From: Paraspadella gotoi
Taxonomy: Eukaryota; Chaetognatha
Direction of reading: 5' to 3'
DNA length: 64,000 bases
NCBI GenBank assembly: GCA_051294375.1
Contig: CM119265.1
Location: 22,964,099-23,028,098, forward strand
Below, in pieces: positions 63,658 to 64,000 of the stretch. The notes beneath the pieces were generated by a model that did not search any database, was not told where the DNA came from, and saw nothing but the letters and a program-made list of their open reading frames with translations. The number at the start of each line of letters is the position of its first letter. Position 1 is the first letter of the stretch. The translations under genes were made by a program, and so were the position numbers.

Positions 63658-63948
63658 GTGCGGAAGCAATATTGGACTAGGGACTCAGACTAGCTCCTGG
63701 AAAAGAAAGAGAGAAAAAAAGTTCGAGATTTTCTTTTCTAAGATTTCTTAAAGATATAAAAAGAAAGCGAATAAAAAAAAGACAAATAAAAAATACAAAA
63801 GGAAAAAGAGAAGGAAATAGAAGAGAAAAGAAAAGAAGAAAAAGTAAAAAGTCTTTCGCCAGGTTTCATTTTCGTCAAATTTCATTTGTCTCTTCCGCTG
63901 TTTGCACCTGCTTCTAGGCCGTCGGCAGATATTTTCCTCCTCTCTCCT

Positions 63949-64000
<52 letters not shown>
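62295..64000. repeat. Pyrimidine-rich unit, fourth (partial) copy
   Basis: Starts after the N gap 62270-62294 and restates 59970-62000 (CAGCCAACATGCCG 62345, AAATCCCAGCAAATGGG 62569, GACTCAGACTAGCTCC 63682, CGCCAGGTTTCATT 63855). It is the least noisy copy of this segment. No gene. Confidence 0.8.

Overview
This is a nuclear genomic window from an invertebrate animal; I cannot name the phylum. The support is spliced GT-AG genes, an animal-type ANTH clathrin adaptor, tRNA genes including a tRNA-Tyr with an intron, CpG-rich promoters with CCAAT and CRE sites, hammerhead-ribozyme motifs of the kind carried by invertebrate Penelope-like retroelements, and very dense (GA)n/(CT)n microsatellites. 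There are ten N runs, six of them exactly 25 bases long, so this is a scaffold of several contigs.

Layout. 1-1.2 kb: AT-rich DNA with a long hairpin carrying a hammerhead-ribozyme motif. 1.2-6.2 kb: a nine-exon AP180/CALM (PICALM-type) gene on the minus strand. 6.9-7.9 kb: its likely promoter, framed by a (GA)n and a (CT)n tract. 8.5-20.1 kb: six exons, minus strand, of an unnamed two-pass membrane protein of 324 aa; its exons join in phase only if exons 1-2 are taken from the right arm of a giant inverted repeat. 10.14-24.35 kb: that inverted repeat, centred on a 25-N gap, each arm carrying exon 1, exon 2, a CCAAT promoter, a hammerhead motif, a small DNA transposon and degenerate telomere-like DNA. 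24.4-29.2 kb: minisatellites and pyrimidine-rich DNA with no convincing gene. 29.3-35.5 kb: a duplicated block holding the last two exons of an acidic-tailed protein, with a candidate promoter. 35.5-47.3 kb: pyrimidine-rich repeat units without a supported gene. 47.3-62.3 kb: a second copy of the 29.3-42.5 kb block, full of single-base insertions, plus two copy-specific insertions: about 1.9 kb with tRNA-Asp and tRNA-Tyr, and an 854-bp TTAA-flanked transposon. 62.3-64 kb: a further partial copy.

Much of the large-scale structure (palindrome, direct duplication, fourfold 35-64 kb unit) looks like redundant haplotypes or unpolished long-read contigs laid side by side, because junctions fall on N gaps or low-complexity DNA and the poorer copies differ by isolated single-base insertions. 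The copies are still useful: comparing them exposes empty and filled transposon sites and separates coding exons from chance open frames. The most biologically interesting items are the three hammerhead motifs, the two transposon families with exact boundaries, the unnamed membrane protein, and (CT)n tracts serving as 3' splice-site polypyrimidine tracts.
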